Of a stretch of 64,000 nucleotides of DNA, positions 45,914 to 54,404 are shown piece by piece. Origin of the DNA: Chlamydiales bacterium STE3. GTDB taxonomy: Bacteria; Chlamydiota; Chlamydiia; Chlamydiales; Parachlamydiaceae. Position numbers and translations under genes: made by a program. Position 1 is the first letter of the stretch, and each line of letters opens with the position of its first letter. The stretch lies in the NCBI GenBank assembly GCA_011125455.1, contig VKHO01000018.1, positions 62,001 to 126,000 on the forward strand, written 5' to 3'. Below the pieces are notes generated by a model, which worked only from the letters and a program-made list of their open reading frames with translations, searched no databases and was not told the origin of the DNA.

Positions 45914-46484
45914 TCGAGAAATTAAAGCTCCAAAAGTTAGGCTAATCACCCACACGGGAGAACAAATAGGTGTTGTCGCGTTGCACGAAGCAGCTGCGAT
46001 GGCGGAAGAGGCAGGACTAGATCTTGTGGAAATTTCTTCAGGCTCCATTCCTCCTGTTTGTAAAATCATGAATTATGGTAAGTATCGCTACGATCAGACA
46101 AAGCGAGAAAAAGAAAGTAAGAAATCGCAGCACCAAGTTAAAGTTAAAGAAGTCAAAATTAAGCCTAATATTGACTCCCATGACTTAGAGACGAAAATGA
46201 GGCATGCGCGCGATTTTATTTCTAAAGGAAATAAAGTGAAAATTACTTGTACTTTCCGCGGTCGAGAAATGATGCATACTGAAATTGGTGAAAAGCTGGT
46301 AAAAAGCGTCTGTGATTCTCTCGAGGATATTGCAACCCCAGAATCACCAATGAAAATGTTTGGCCGAGCATTGACTGTTGTGTTGGCTCCAGGCGGATCT
46401 AAAAAGAAAAGAGAGACGCCAGCAGTAAAGCCAGCAATTAAAGATGAGGCAAAGCAAGAGAATAGTATTAAAGGAAGTGTCTAG
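45903..46484 (+). CDS. infC: Translation initiation factor IF-3
   Basis: 193 residues. It prevents 30S-50S joining and proofreads initiator tRNA. N-domain KVNREIKAPKVRLITHTGEQ, then linker YDQTKREKESKKS, then C-domain VKVKEVKIKPNIDSHDLETKM and MKMFGRALTVVLAPGG. A ~25-residue Lys/Ala tail follows. The start is TTG at 45903, 11 bases inside the end of the ThrRS-like gene. Rare start codons are a known feature of infC (AUU in E. coli) and underlie autoregulation. Confidence 0.96.
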   Translation: MKVNREIKAPKVRLITHTGEQIGVVALHEAAAMAEEAGLDLVEISSGSIPPVCKIMNYGKYRYDQTKREKESKKSQHQVKVKEVKIKPNIDSHDLETKMRHARDFISKGNKVKITCTFRGREMMHTEIGEKLVKSVCDSLEDIATPESPMKMFGRALTVVLAPGGSKKKRETPAVKPAIKDEAKQENSIKGSV

Positions 46485-46516
46485 GTAGTCGTAATAGTGC
46501 CTATAGGAGAAAAACA

Positions 46517-46714
46517 GTGCCTAAAATGAAAACACATAAGGCTTCAAAAGCCCGATTTAAGGTGACGGGAACCGGCAAGCTTAAAAGACAGCGTCCGGGG
46601 CGTCGTCATATTTTGACTAAAAAAACCTCTAAGCGTAAACGTCAATTGGCAAGACCTGCTCTTGTAGATGATGGTATTTTGAAAACATATAAGCGCTTAA
46701 TTGGTGCAAGCTAA
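46517..46714 (+). CDS. rpmI: 50S ribosomal protein L35
   Basis: 65 residues, very basic. GTG start at 46517 with AGGAG upstream gives the standard MPKMKTHKASKARFKVTGTGK beginning (quoted in part). It is the middle gene of the infC-rpmI-rplT operon, usually repressed by L20. Confidence 0.96.
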   Translation: MPKMKTHKASKARFKVTGTGKLKRQRPGRRHILTKKTSKRKRQLARPALVDDGILKTYKRLIGAS

Positions 46715-46729
46715 AATTGGAGATAAGCT

Positions 46730-47086
46730 ATGGTTAGAGTTACAAATGCTGTAGCTTCGCATCGTCGCAAGAAAAGATTATATAAGCGAGCCAAAGGATT
46801 TGTTGGTGACCGCAAAAACCATCTAAGGTTGACAAGCGGAGCAGTTTTAAAAGCGTTGGCATATAATTACCGCCATCGTAAACTGAAGAAAAGAGAGTTT
46901 CGTAGTCTTTGGATTATGCGTATCAGCGCAGCAGCCAAAATTAACGGAATTTCTTACAGCAAATTCATTTATGGCCTCAAAAAGGCGAAATGTGAGCTAG
47001 ATAGAAAAATTTTATCCGATATGGCTATTGAAGACCCAAGGGGTTTTTCAGCTGTTGTCGGTTTTGCAAAAGAAGCTCTTGTTTAA
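46730..47086 (+). CDS. rplT: 50S ribosomal protein L20
   Basis: 118 residues. Typical start [22 protein letters not shown], and [21 protein letters not shown] in the middle. It binds 23S rRNA early in 50S assembly and in other bacteria represses its own operon by binding the leader. GGAGATAAG precedes the ATG. Confidence 0.97.
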   Translation: MVRVTNAVASHRRKKRLYKRAKGFVGDRKNHLRLTSGAVLKALAYNYRHRKLKKREFRSLWIMRISAAAKINGISYSKFIYGLKKAKCELDRKILSDMAIEDPRGFSAVVGFAKEALV

Positions 47087-47102
47087 GAGGTTCTTTTTGC
47101 GG

Positions 47103-47134
47103 CAGATAAAAGGAATGTTATATCCTTTTATCTG
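47103..47134 (+). terminator. Hairpin between rplT and pheS
   Basis: CAGATAAAAGGA and TCCTTTTATCTG pair perfectly over 12 bp around an eight-base loop, 16 bases after the rplT stop. No T-run follows, so it may be a partial terminator, a processing site or an attenuator ahead of pheS. Confidence 0.6.
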
Positions 47135-47172
47135 TGTCCCAGTTCTTAAAGCGCTAAACTGTTTTGTAAGCC

Positions 47173-48207
47173 ATGTCCAATCATCCAACAGTCGATAACC
47201 TTCGCGATCAGTTCGAACAAGAATTTTCCAAAATCCAGCTTTTGTCAGAGCTAGAAACACTTAAAGTCAAATACTTAGGAAAAAAAGGCCCTGTACAGGA
47301 CCTTATGAAGACCTTAAAAGAGGTTAAGCCTGAAGATCGACCTGCATTTGGGCAAAAAGTCAATCAGCTCAAAGCTGAATTTGAAACAAAATGCGCGGAA
47401 TTGGAAGAGAAGCTGATTCACAAAGAAGAAGAAGAGAATTTGTTGAAAGAAAAGATTGACATCTCCCTTCCTGGTAGGCGGCGCTATTTAGGTAGCAAAC
47501 ATATTCTTAATGCATGCCTCGATGAGATCATTGATATTCTGATCAGCATGGGCTTCTCAGTTCAGTATGGCCCTGATATTGAAAGTGATTATTACAATTT
47601 CGAAGCTTTAAATTTTGCTCCTGACCATCCTGCGCGAGATTTGCAGGATACTTTCTATATTGCTCCCAAAATGCTTTTAAGGACGCACACGACGAATATC
47701 CAGGTTCGCGTAATGGAATCCAACCAGCCTCCTATTCGCATTATTTCCCCTGGGAAAGCCTATCGCAACGAAGCCATTTCGGCGCGTTCGCATGTTTTTT
47801 TTCATCAGATAGATCCCCTTTATATTGACAAGGGAGTGACATTTTCTGATTTACTATCCACTCTCGATCAATTTTTAGATAAACTTTTTTATAAAAATGT
47901 AGAGAAACGCTATCGCCCGAGCTATTTCCCTTTCGTTGAGCCTGGCATGGAAGCGGACGTGCGTTGTTTTTTATGTGAAGGTAAGGGGTGCTCAATTTGT
48001 AAGTATTCAGGCTGGCTTGAAGTCTTGGGAGCAGGCATGGTGCATCCTGAAGTCCTAAAGAATGGTGGCATTGATCCTGAAGTCTATTCTGGTTTTGCAT
48101 GGGGCATGGGTTTAGAGCGTTTAGTCATGATTAAATATGGCATTCGCGATATCCGCTACTTCACGGAAAATCATATGCGCTTTTTAAGGCAATTCGTCTC
48201 ACTGTAG
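47173..48207 (+). CDS. pheS: Phenylalanyl-tRNA synthetase alpha subunit
   Basis: 344 residues. N-terminal coiled coil (about 1-85, with KVKYLGKKGPVQDLMK), then class II core: GFSVQYGPDIESDYYNFEALNF, the motif 2 region AYRNEAISARSHVFFHQIDPLYID (in parts), and the motif 3 region GLERLVMIKYGIRDIRYF near the end. The Cys-rich FLCEGKGCSICKYSGW around residue 257-272 is the zinc-like insertion seen in many bacterial PheS. pheT is not adjacent, unlike in E. coli. Confidence 0.96.
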   Translation: MSNHPTVDNLRDQFEQEFSKIQLLSELETLKVKYLGKKGPVQDLMKTLKEVKPEDRPAFGQKVNQLKAEFETKCAELEEKLIHKEEEENLLKEKIDISLPGRRRYLGSKHILNACLDEIIDILISMGFSVQYGPDIESDYYNFEALNFAPDHPARDLQDTFYIAPKMLLRTHTTNIQVRVMESNQPPIRIISPGKAYRNEAISARSHVFFHQIDPLYIDKGVTFSDLLSTLDQFLDKLFYKNVEKRYRPSYFPFVEPGMEADVRCFLCEGKGCSICKYSGWLEVLGAGMVHPEVLKNGGIDPEVYSGFAWGMGLERLVMIKYGIRDIRYFTENHMRFLRQFVSL

Positions 48208-48209
48208 CC

Positions 48210-49088
48210 ATGTCAAAAAAATCCTTAGTTTTACGTTGGGAAGTCGCAGGCCAAGAAGCGGGACAGAAGCTTTTGGTTTTCCTAAAAAGTAAGATGGAGG
48301 CCTCTTCAAATAAAGAGCTTAAAAAAAAAATTGAAGCTAACTTGTGCCATGTTAATGACAAGACAGAGCGTTTTGCCTCTGCTCTCTTGCGCAAAGGTGA
48401 TCGGGTTACTTTTTTCAATGAACCTTTAGCAAAATTGCCCCTTCTCACTTTCGAGCTTAAAAGAGTACTTTTTGAAGATGATCACCTGCTCATTTACAAT
48501 AAACCTGTTGGGTTTGTATGTGATAAAAGGAGTGTGGATCAGCTACGCAAAGGGTTGCATCTAGTCCATCGTTTAGATAAAGAGACAACGGGTGTCTTAA
48601 TCTTTGCCAAGGACAAAGCAAATGCAGATTTAATGCAGGAGCAATTTCATCAACGCATCATTCGCAAAAGCTATTTGGCATTAGTGGATAAGCCTTTTAA
48701 GCAAAACAATGGTCTCATTGAAAATTATCTCGGAAAAATTAGCAGTTACCAGGGGAATTCTATTTATGGGGCTGTTACTAAGGATAAAGGCCACTTAGCA
48801 TTGACGAAATGGCAAGCCAAGGTAAGAGGGAAAAAGGCAACTTTAGTTCTTGCTCAGCCAGTTACCGGTCGCACACATCAGATTCGAGTCCATTTGGCAG
48901 GACTTGGCCACCCTATTTTAGGGGATTATACTTACGGGAAAAACTTTTTTTGTAATTATAGACCTCCGAGAATTCTACTACATGCCTATCAAGTGCAGTT
49001 CTCTCATCCTGTAACGAACGAAAAATTGGCAGTTATCGCTCCCATCCCAGTAGACTTTGCAGAAGCCAAGAAAATATTGATACCATGA
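48210..49088 (+). CDS. RluA-family RNA pseudouridine synthase
   Basis: 292 residues, start two bases after the pheS stop. An S4-like domain covers about 10-75. The catalytic Asp is D123 in LHLVHRLDKETTGVLIFAKDK, the family signature. VTGRTHQIRVHLAGLGHPILGDYTYG (in parts, about 220-245) is the second signature. The family modifies 23S rRNA or tRNA; whether this is RluC- or RluD-like cannot be told. Confidence 0.92.
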   Translation: MSKKSLVLRWEVAGQEAGQKLLVFLKSKMEASSNKELKKKIEANLCHVNDKTERFASALLRKGDRVTFFNEPLAKLPLLTFELKRVLFEDDHLLIYNKPVGFVCDKRSVDQLRKGLHLVHRLDKETTGVLIFAKDKANADLMQEQFHQRIIRKSYLALVDKPFKQNNGLIENYLGKISSYQGNSIYGAVTKDKGHLALTKWQAKVRGKKATLVLAQPVTGRTHQIRVHLAGLGHPILGDYTYGKNFFCNYRPPRILLHAYQVQFSHPVTNEKLAVIAPIPVDFAEAKKILIP

Positions 49089-50128
49089 AGATTTTGATTA
49101 TTAAAACCTCTTCATTAGGTGATATTGTTCATGCTTTTACTGCCCTTGCTTCTCTTAGAAAAACCTATCCTGAAGCGCAAATTGATTGGGTTGTCGAACA
49201 ACCTTTTGCGGAGCTGTTATCGACACATCCTTATGTTGATCACGTGATTCCCATCCACACGAAGCTTTGGAGAAAAAAGTTTTTTTCCATTTCTACTTAC
49301 TCAGAAATCAAAAATTTACTCCAACATGTACGCCAACCCTACGATCTTTTGTTTGATCTCCAAGGAAATTCTAAGTCAGGATTTGTGACGGGCTTGGTGA
49401 ATGCCAAAACAAAGGTTGGATTCGGTTTAAAGACAGTTTGGGAATACCCGAATCTTTTCTTCACAAATGTAAAATTTAACCCTCCAAAAACTGGAAATGT
49501 GCGAGAGGAGAGTCTCTATTTAGTAGAGCAATACTGCAAAAGTGCCCATCAGGTGGATGACCGCGTGTTGCTAAAATTGAGTTTAAATGAAAGAGAATGG
49601 CTTGATCAATTTTTACAAACTTTACCCAAGGGTACACAACGAGTTTTCGTTGCTGCTGGCAGTAATTGGAAAAATAAACAGCTTAATCCACAGACTTTAG
49701 CTAACTTTCTAGAGCTCATACAGTTAGAAAAAAACTCTTTTTTTCTTCTTGGCCATGGCAATGAAGAGGAAAAAAAACTTTCATGGGAAATTTCAAGACG
49801 TCTACCAAACTGCATATTGCTAGAAAAGCTCTCCTTGCCATTATTGCAAAATCTAATGGCCGAGATGAACCTTGTTATTGCCATGGATTCTTTGCCTCTT
49901 CACTTAGCTGCTACGGCAGGCGTTTCCACATTTGGTGTCTTCGGGCCTTCTTCAGCGGAAAAGTTTGCTCCTTTTGGTAATCAACACACAACGGTGCAGG
50001 GACCTTGCCCTTACGGGAAAAACTTTTCTCGCCGATGTCCCATCCTTAGGAGCTGCCCAACAGGAGCTTGCATAAAAAATTTGACAGCAGAAACACTTTT
50101 TGCTGCCTATCAAAAGCAATTTTCTTAA
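49085..50128 (+). CDS. Family 9 glycosyltransferase, LPS heptosyltransferase I-like
   Basis: 347 residues, ATGA overlap with the pseudouridine synthase. GT9 start MKILIIKTSSLGDIVHAFTAL with the SSLGDIVH acceptor-side motif, WVVEQPFAELL, and the donor-side FVAAGSNWKNKQL and MDSLPLHLAATAGVSTFGVFGPSSAEKFAPFG (in parts). This pattern is WaaC-like and points to addition of a heptose or related sugar to the LPS inner core. The Cys-rich end (RRCPILRSCPTGACI) is seen in other GT9 proteins. Confidence 0.87.
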   Translation: MKILIIKTSSLGDIVHAFTALASLRKTYPEAQIDWVVEQPFAELLSTHPYVDHVIPIHTKLWRKKFFSISTYSEIKNLLQHVRQPYDLLFDLQGNSKSGFVTGLVNAKTKVGFGLKTVWEYPNLFFTNVKFNPPKTGNVREESLYLVEQYCKSAHQVDDRVLLKLSLNEREWLDQFLQTLPKGTQRVFVAAGSNWKNKQLNPQTLANFLELIQLEKNSFFLLGHGNEEEKKLSWEISRRLPNCILLEKLSLPLLQNLMAEMNLVIAMDSLPLHLAATAGVSTFGVFGPSSAEKFAPFGNQHTTVQGPCPYGKNFSRRCPILRSCPTGACIKNLTAETLFAAYQKQFS

Positions 50129-52131
50129 GCATCTAAAGTTCTAAGATCCTTCCAGTTGTCATCCATAAACTTTTTGTCAAGGCGGGTAATTTCATCGCTG
50201 AGCACTCTAGACACTTTAGCTAATGTAAAAGTTGTTCTGTTAGAAGTGGCTAATTGTGGATCTATTTTTTTTGCAAGAAATGTTGCTAATTCCTCTAAAG
50301 AGATAAGGTTGCGGTGAGAATCATTTCTTTTTAAAGAATCAATGGTATCTTTTAAAAGCTCATATTTTTTTTCTCCAATCTGCAATTCTAATAGCGATTC
50401 ATTTGTTAGGAAAATCTGATCTAAAGCACCTTCCATTGACTTTATTTCATTCTCATCGGCAGTAAGCAAGCTAAACGCATAATCGGACTTTTCGAGTGCT
50501 TTGCAGATGAGAGTTTGTAGTTCATAAAGTTGTTCAGCATATTCCATTTCCAGGATGAGATCTTTTGAAAGTCTATTGATAATTTTATTTGCAAGAGATT
50601 TCATAGGAGAATCTTGGCCCGGTTCATTATCAAGTAGATTTAAGATATTTTCCCGAAGAAGAGAAGGGCTATCTTTAAAAATAAAATAGGGAATGCCGTT
50701 TATGCTGGCACTATACTTCAGCAAAAGTTCTGTCAATTTCCAAGATCGTTCGAGAGCAGCATAGAAAATCAACGAATTTCCATAACGATCTTTGCTGTTT
50801 ACAGGAAGTCTGCCGCTACTTAAAACTTTTTTTGTGAGTTTTAATGAGTAATCTTCGTCCCTAGTCACTAGGGAAAGAAAGAGAAGTGAGTGTAGGAAAT
50901 CCGATTGTGGTGTGGCCCCTTTCTTGAGTAAATGCAGAATAAATGAGGGCTTCCATTGGTGGTTGATGGCGTAATCAATGAGGCATTGCTGATCGATCTT
51001 AGAATGAAGATCGGCCCCTTTGCTAATCATAAGATTCAAGATTTTATAAAAATCTATGGGTAAATCCTCTGGCTTTTTTGAGCCATGGAGATTGACGCAT
51101 AGTGTTAAAAACTTTTGCTTTACTTTTGAAATTTGGCGAATTAAGGGTAGCAACTCATTCCAAGCACCCTTTTGGATCAAGTCTTCCAAATGACGTTCAT
51201 TTTTTTGATGCAAATAGACTTTTCGCATTCTCTGACGATGCACATTGTTTGAAAGTTGGGTAAGTTCTTCTTTTTGCATTATTGGCTCAATACCAATAGA
51301 TAACAGCCATTCAAAAATTTCTGGCAACTCTAGAAGAAATGCCACATCTGCTAAAGTCGCCTCTTGGAAGTAAGGGATATCCCATTGAGGGTAGGGATTT
51401 TCCAAAGGTGTGCGGTAGGTCATATCTGCTCCGAGCGAACGAAAACTTTTGAGGTAATGGAGAGCAAAGGCATCGGGTGAAAGTTTGATTCTCAATAGCA
51501 TTAAATAGGCTAAATCTGGACAGAATTGAACAGAGCAATTTGCTTGTATTAAAGCGTCCAAATTTTTTTTGTCGCCTACCTGTAAAGCAACTCTATAAGG
51601 ATGAGGAGCGTCAATATAGGATGGATCAAGATGATAATTGACATTGGCTCCTTTTCGAATGCACTCTGTTATATCATGAATAGAACCCTTAATTTCTCCA
51701 CAACTAATTGAAAGATTTTTGTTTAAATTTTTTATTAGAGTTTCCGTTTGATAAGTGTTTTCTTGAGCTTTGGCTAAGGCTTTGGTTGAAGTATTTCCAC
51801 CTCCTAGCCCTTTCACTTTTGCTAAAAGCCGATATTGTTCAGAATCTTGAGTGAGTATGAAATAAAAATGATGTTGATAAGCCTTTATCTTAGAAAAGTT
51901 TAAGAGGTTGTGGAAAGCTAATCCCTCTACTTTTATGTCAACTTGCTGCCCATCTTCTGTTATACCCATTGCGTTTTGTAAGGAATTAAAAACTAGACGT
52001 GCAATCCTTTTTAGAACAGTGGGTTGGCTGAATTGCCCAGGGATTAGGGAGTGAGCATTCAGCTGTTCTTTAAATTCAGGGTAGGGCGTTATCTCGTTCG
52101 ATGAGAAAAAAGGAGACGGGGTTAGAAGCAT
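50125..52131 (-). CDS. Ankyrin-repeat-like protein, candidate effector
   Basis: 668 residues from the ATG at 52129-52131, chosen because AGAGG lies just upstream and the in-frame TTG ten codons earlier has no site. At least three to five degenerate ankyrin-type units can be seen: around 145-190 (ECIRKGANVNYHLDPS), 255-295 (DVAFLLELPEIFEWLLSIG), 370-410 (LIDYAINHQWKPSFILHLLKKGA) and 435-480 (DRYGNSLIFYAALERSWKLTELLLKYSASIN). The last ~150 residues are helical. No signal peptide or membrane span. Ankyrin proteins in amoeba-associated bacteria are often type III/IV effectors acting in the host; that role is inference. Convergent with the GT9 gene, overlapping by four bases. Confidence 0.78.
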   Translation of the reverse strand: MLLTPSPFFSSNEITPYPEFKEQLNAHSLIPGQFSQPTVLKRIARLVFNSLQNAMGITEDGQQVDIKVEGLAFHNLLNFSKIKAYQHHFYFILTQDSEQYRLLAKVKGLGGGNTSTKALAKAQENTYQTETLIKNLNKNLSISCGEIKGSIHDITECIRKGANVNYHLDPSYIDAPHPYRVALQVGDKKNLDALIQANCSVQFCPDLAYLMLLRIKLSPDAFALHYLKSFRSLGADMTYRTPLENPYPQWDIPYFQEATLADVAFLLELPEIFEWLLSIGIEPIMQKEELTQLSNNVHRQRMRKVYLHQKNERHLEDLIQKGAWNELLPLIRQISKVKQKFLTLCVNLHGSKKPEDLPIDFYKILNLMISKGADLHSKIDQQCLIDYAINHQWKPSFILHLLKKGATPQSDFLHSLLFLSLVTRDEDYSLKLTKKVLSSGRLPVNSKDRYGNSLIFYAALERSWKLTELLLKYSASINGIPYFIFKDSPSLLRENILNLLDNEPGQDSPMKSLANKIINRLSKDLILEMEYAEQLYELQTLICKALEKSDYAFSLLTADENEIKSMEGALDQIFLTNESLLELQIGEKKYELLKDTIDSLKRNDSHRNLISLEELATFLAKKIDPQLATSNRTTFTLAKVSRVLSDEITRLDKKFMDDNWKDLRTLDA

Positions 52132-52284
52132 AATCCTCTTAATAAAACATTGTTTATACAATAAAAATGTAGGAGTATTTTATCAAATATTTTAAGAGGG
52201 TTTTTATTCTTTTGTTTGTTAATTGTTGAAGATAAAATTTTGATTTGGTTTTCTTTAGCAAGTTAACATTTGGATTTAATAAAA

Positions 52285-52310
52285 GAAACTTAGCGTTAAA
52301 ACTAAGTTTC
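52285..52310 (-). terminator. Rho-independent terminator of the exported methyltransferase gene
   Basis: GAAACTTAG and CTAAGTTTC form a 9-bp stem with an eight-base loop, followed on the minus strand by TTTTATTAAA. It lies 16 bases after the stop at 52326. Confidence 0.7.
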
Positions 52311-52325
52311 CAGTGTGGCTCAAGA

Positions 52326-53132
52326 CTACGTTTTTAAGGTTGCTTTTTTGGCAACAAAAATGACAAAGGGTGAACTCGTTAGTTCATCTTTCCAAGGATA
52401 AGGCTCATTATCCTTTCCTTTAGGGTAGTGGACTTCAAGCAAATCAAATCCGGCAAGTTTAAAAAAATCGCGGTAATCAGCTTCCGTCCAATAATAATCT
52501 GTAAACTCTATACCCGCATCCCTAAGATAGGTTTTTGCTAAGTCGCCACTCTTAAGGTTTTTATTTTCTGGGAAATTGGTGTCGAAAATTAGCCAATCTT
52601 TAGTATAGGCATCTTGGCTACCTGTGATAGCTATGAAAACGCCATCCGTCTTCATCATCCGTTTGGCTTCCTCTAAGTAAGAAAGCATTTCTCTTTCAGA
52701 ACCTACTTCAAATAAAACTAAGCTTGAAAAAACAATATCACATGTTTCAGAATGGAAAGGAATCGTGCCATTCTCGATGAGATAGAAGGGAACGTTGGGG
52801 CAATTTATTTTAGCTTGAGCTATCATTTCATCGCTGATATCAGCACCAATCACATTTAAGTTTTGCTGAAGAAGAAATTGAGTGGAGAAGCCTACCCCAG
52901 CACCGAAATCTAACGTCTCTTTCCCGTTAGCATACTGGTTGATAAAAGAAGGAATATCCCGGTAGGCAAGATAACGGCTTAGGCTTTGATTGGTTTTTGT
53001 ATATCCCAATGCTTGTTCTGCAGATTTAGGATCTTGGGAATGGTAAATGATCGTTTCATCGGATTGAACTGTTGAGGCAGTACAAAAAATAATAAAAAGA
53101 AAAAGGCCATAGAATGATTGATTTTTTTTCAT
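52326..53132 (-). CDS. Class I SAM-dependent methyltransferase with an N-terminal signal peptide
   Basis: 268 residues; AGGAG before the ATG. Residues 1-24 read as a signal peptide (FYGLFLFIIFCTASTVQS core, small residues before D25). The rest is a normal class I methyltransferase: TLDFGAGVGFSTQFL (about 74-88, motif I, SAM binding), VIGADISDEM (about 94-103), DIVFSSLVLFEV (about 134-145, motif IV) and MMKTDGVFIAITG (motif V region). SAM is made in the cytoplasm, so export would place it either in the periplasm without substrate or, after secretion, in the inclusion or host. Target unknown. Confidence 0.83.
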   Translation of the reverse strand: MKKNQSFYGLFLFIIFCTASTVQSDETIIYHSQDPKSAEQALGYTKTNQSLSRYLAYRDIPSFINQYANGKETLDFGAGVGFSTQFLLQQNLNVIGADISDEMIAQAKINCPNVPFYLIENGTIPFHSETCDIVFSSLVLFEVGSEREMLSYLEEAKRMMKTDGVFIAITGSQDAYTKDWLIFDTNFPENKNLKSGDLAKTYLRDAGIEFTDYYWTEADYRDFFKLAGFDLLEVHYPKGKDNEPYPWKDELTSSPFVIFVAKKATLKT

Positions 53133-53244
53133 AAGGCTCCTAACCGTTATTGTTTAAAAAAAATAATAGATAGCGCGGGCTGTTAGATCAAGCATTATCA
53201 TTGGTTTGTTATGAAATCGTGTTTTTTCACATGTGAGGAACTAA

Positions 53245-54132
53245 ATGGGCTCATCTTTTGGTGTGTATCAACAGCGTTTAAATCTGCAAAATGCCACATT
53301 TTCACGGGTTGAACATGAAGAGGCGATGGTTGCGGTCGTCTATAAAATCACTGCAGCTAATGGGACAGAGCAGATTTTAAAAATAAGCAGTCGGGAAAGT
53401 GACTACTTTCGTGAGGTTTTCTTTCTAAAACATTTTGCTGGCAAGCTGCCAGTTCCAGAAATTGTAGAACTAGTACCGCCAGAAACTGGCGTGGATGGCG
53501 CAATTTTGATGGAATGCTTACCTGGAACTTTACTTAAAAAAGCAGATCTTAACAGCAAGCTCTCTTTTGAAATTGGCTCACACCTTGCGTGCATTCATCT
53601 CAATCGATTAAATGGCTACGGGGATATTATTGGAAATCTGAATACTGATCCTCGTCTTTATTTTTCTCTAAAATTTGAAGAGGGGCTTGAAGAGTGCTCC
53701 CCCCATTTTACTAAGTCTTATATTGAACAATGTCGCCACTTTTTCACAGCGCATCTTGACATCTTAACTTCAGTAGATGGTCCTTGCGTTGTACACCGCG
53801 ATTTTCGACCCGGAAACCTGATGGTTCATCATGGCCAACTACAGGGTATTATAGATTGGGCAGGAGCGCGTGCCAGCTTTGCTGAAGAAGATTTTTGTTC
53901 CTGGGAATGCGAAGAATGGATAAACCTTCAAAATAGAGCAGCATTCTTGGCGGGGTACGCAACTATTCGACCCATTCCTGATTATAAGTGCATTATGCCG
54001 TTTTTAAGATTTAATAAAGCAGTTGCTATTGTTGGCTTTACGGTTAAATGTGGGACATGGAATAATCGCCACTCTAAAATATACCAATTAAATCGCAACT
54101 ACCTTGATGTTTTTTGCAAAAGATTTAGATAG
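53245..54132 (+). CDS. Aminoglycoside phosphotransferase (APH) fold kinase
   Basis: 295 residues; GAGGAAC precedes the ATG. Kinase-like N-lobe (AMVAVVYKITAANGTEQILKIS), hinge ILMECLPGTLL, and the catalytic loop VVHRDFRPGNLMV (about 180-192, H-x-D-x4-N) followed by the Mg-binding IIDWAGARAS (about 200-209). This is the Pfam APH/choline kinase family; most members phosphorylate small molecules such as sugars, choline or antibiotics. Nothing here identifies the substrate. Single gene between a minus-strand methyltransferase and ffs. Confidence 0.87.
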   Translation: MGSSFGVYQQRLNLQNATFSRVEHEEAMVAVVYKITAANGTEQILKISSRESDYFREVFFLKHFAGKLPVPEIVELVPPETGVDGAILMECLPGTLLKKADLNSKLSFEIGSHLACIHLNRLNGYGDIIGNLNTDPRLYFSLKFEEGLEECSPHFTKSYIEQCRHFFTAHLDILTSVDGPCVVHRDFRPGNLMVHHGQLQGIIDWAGARASFAEEDFCSWECEEWINLQNRAAFLAGYATIRPIPDYKCIMPFLRFNKAVAIVGFTVKCGTWNNRHSKIYQLNRNYLDVFCKRFR

Positions 54133-54254
54133 TCTTTCATAAACAAGGGATTCTTTATCCTTGCTCATATCTTGTATAGAGTGTTTTTTTTGCAAATGGT
54201 TACTTATGTGAAAAAACAAGAGGGAAAGGACCATAAAAAGCCTCTTCGTTTAAG

Positions 54255-54284
54255 TTTACTAAAATCCCTCATACTGCATATAAT
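54255..54284 (+). promoter_or_regulatory. Putative sigma-70-type promoter of the SRP RNA gene
   Basis: TTTACT at 54255-54260 (-35-like, four of six matches) and a perfect TATAAT at 54279-54284, separated by 18 bases. The first base of the SRP RNA (54291) is seven bases downstream of the -10 box. Confidence 0.6.
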
Positions 54285-54290
54285 GTTTCA

Positions 54291-54389
54291 TGCCGGGGAC
54301 TTCATGGAATAGTGCTCCTCGAACCAGGTCAGAACAGGAATGTAGCAGCCTTAAGAGGCAAGCCTTATGCCTTGAAACAATCTCCGGCA
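54291..54389 (+). ncRNA. ffs: Signal recognition particle RNA (small bacterial 4.5S type)
   Basis: About 99 nt. The universal SRP domain IV loop is present: CCAGGTCAGAACAGGAATGT followed by AGCAGCC (GGTCAG ... GGAA ... AGCAGCC pattern). The ends TGCCGGGGA and TCTCCGGCA pair over nine positions, and further complementary stretches give one long hairpin. It scaffolds Ffh for co-translational targeting of membrane proteins. A T-rich stretch follows. Confidence 0.92.
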
Positions 54390-54404
54390 CTTTATCTTAT
54401 TTCT

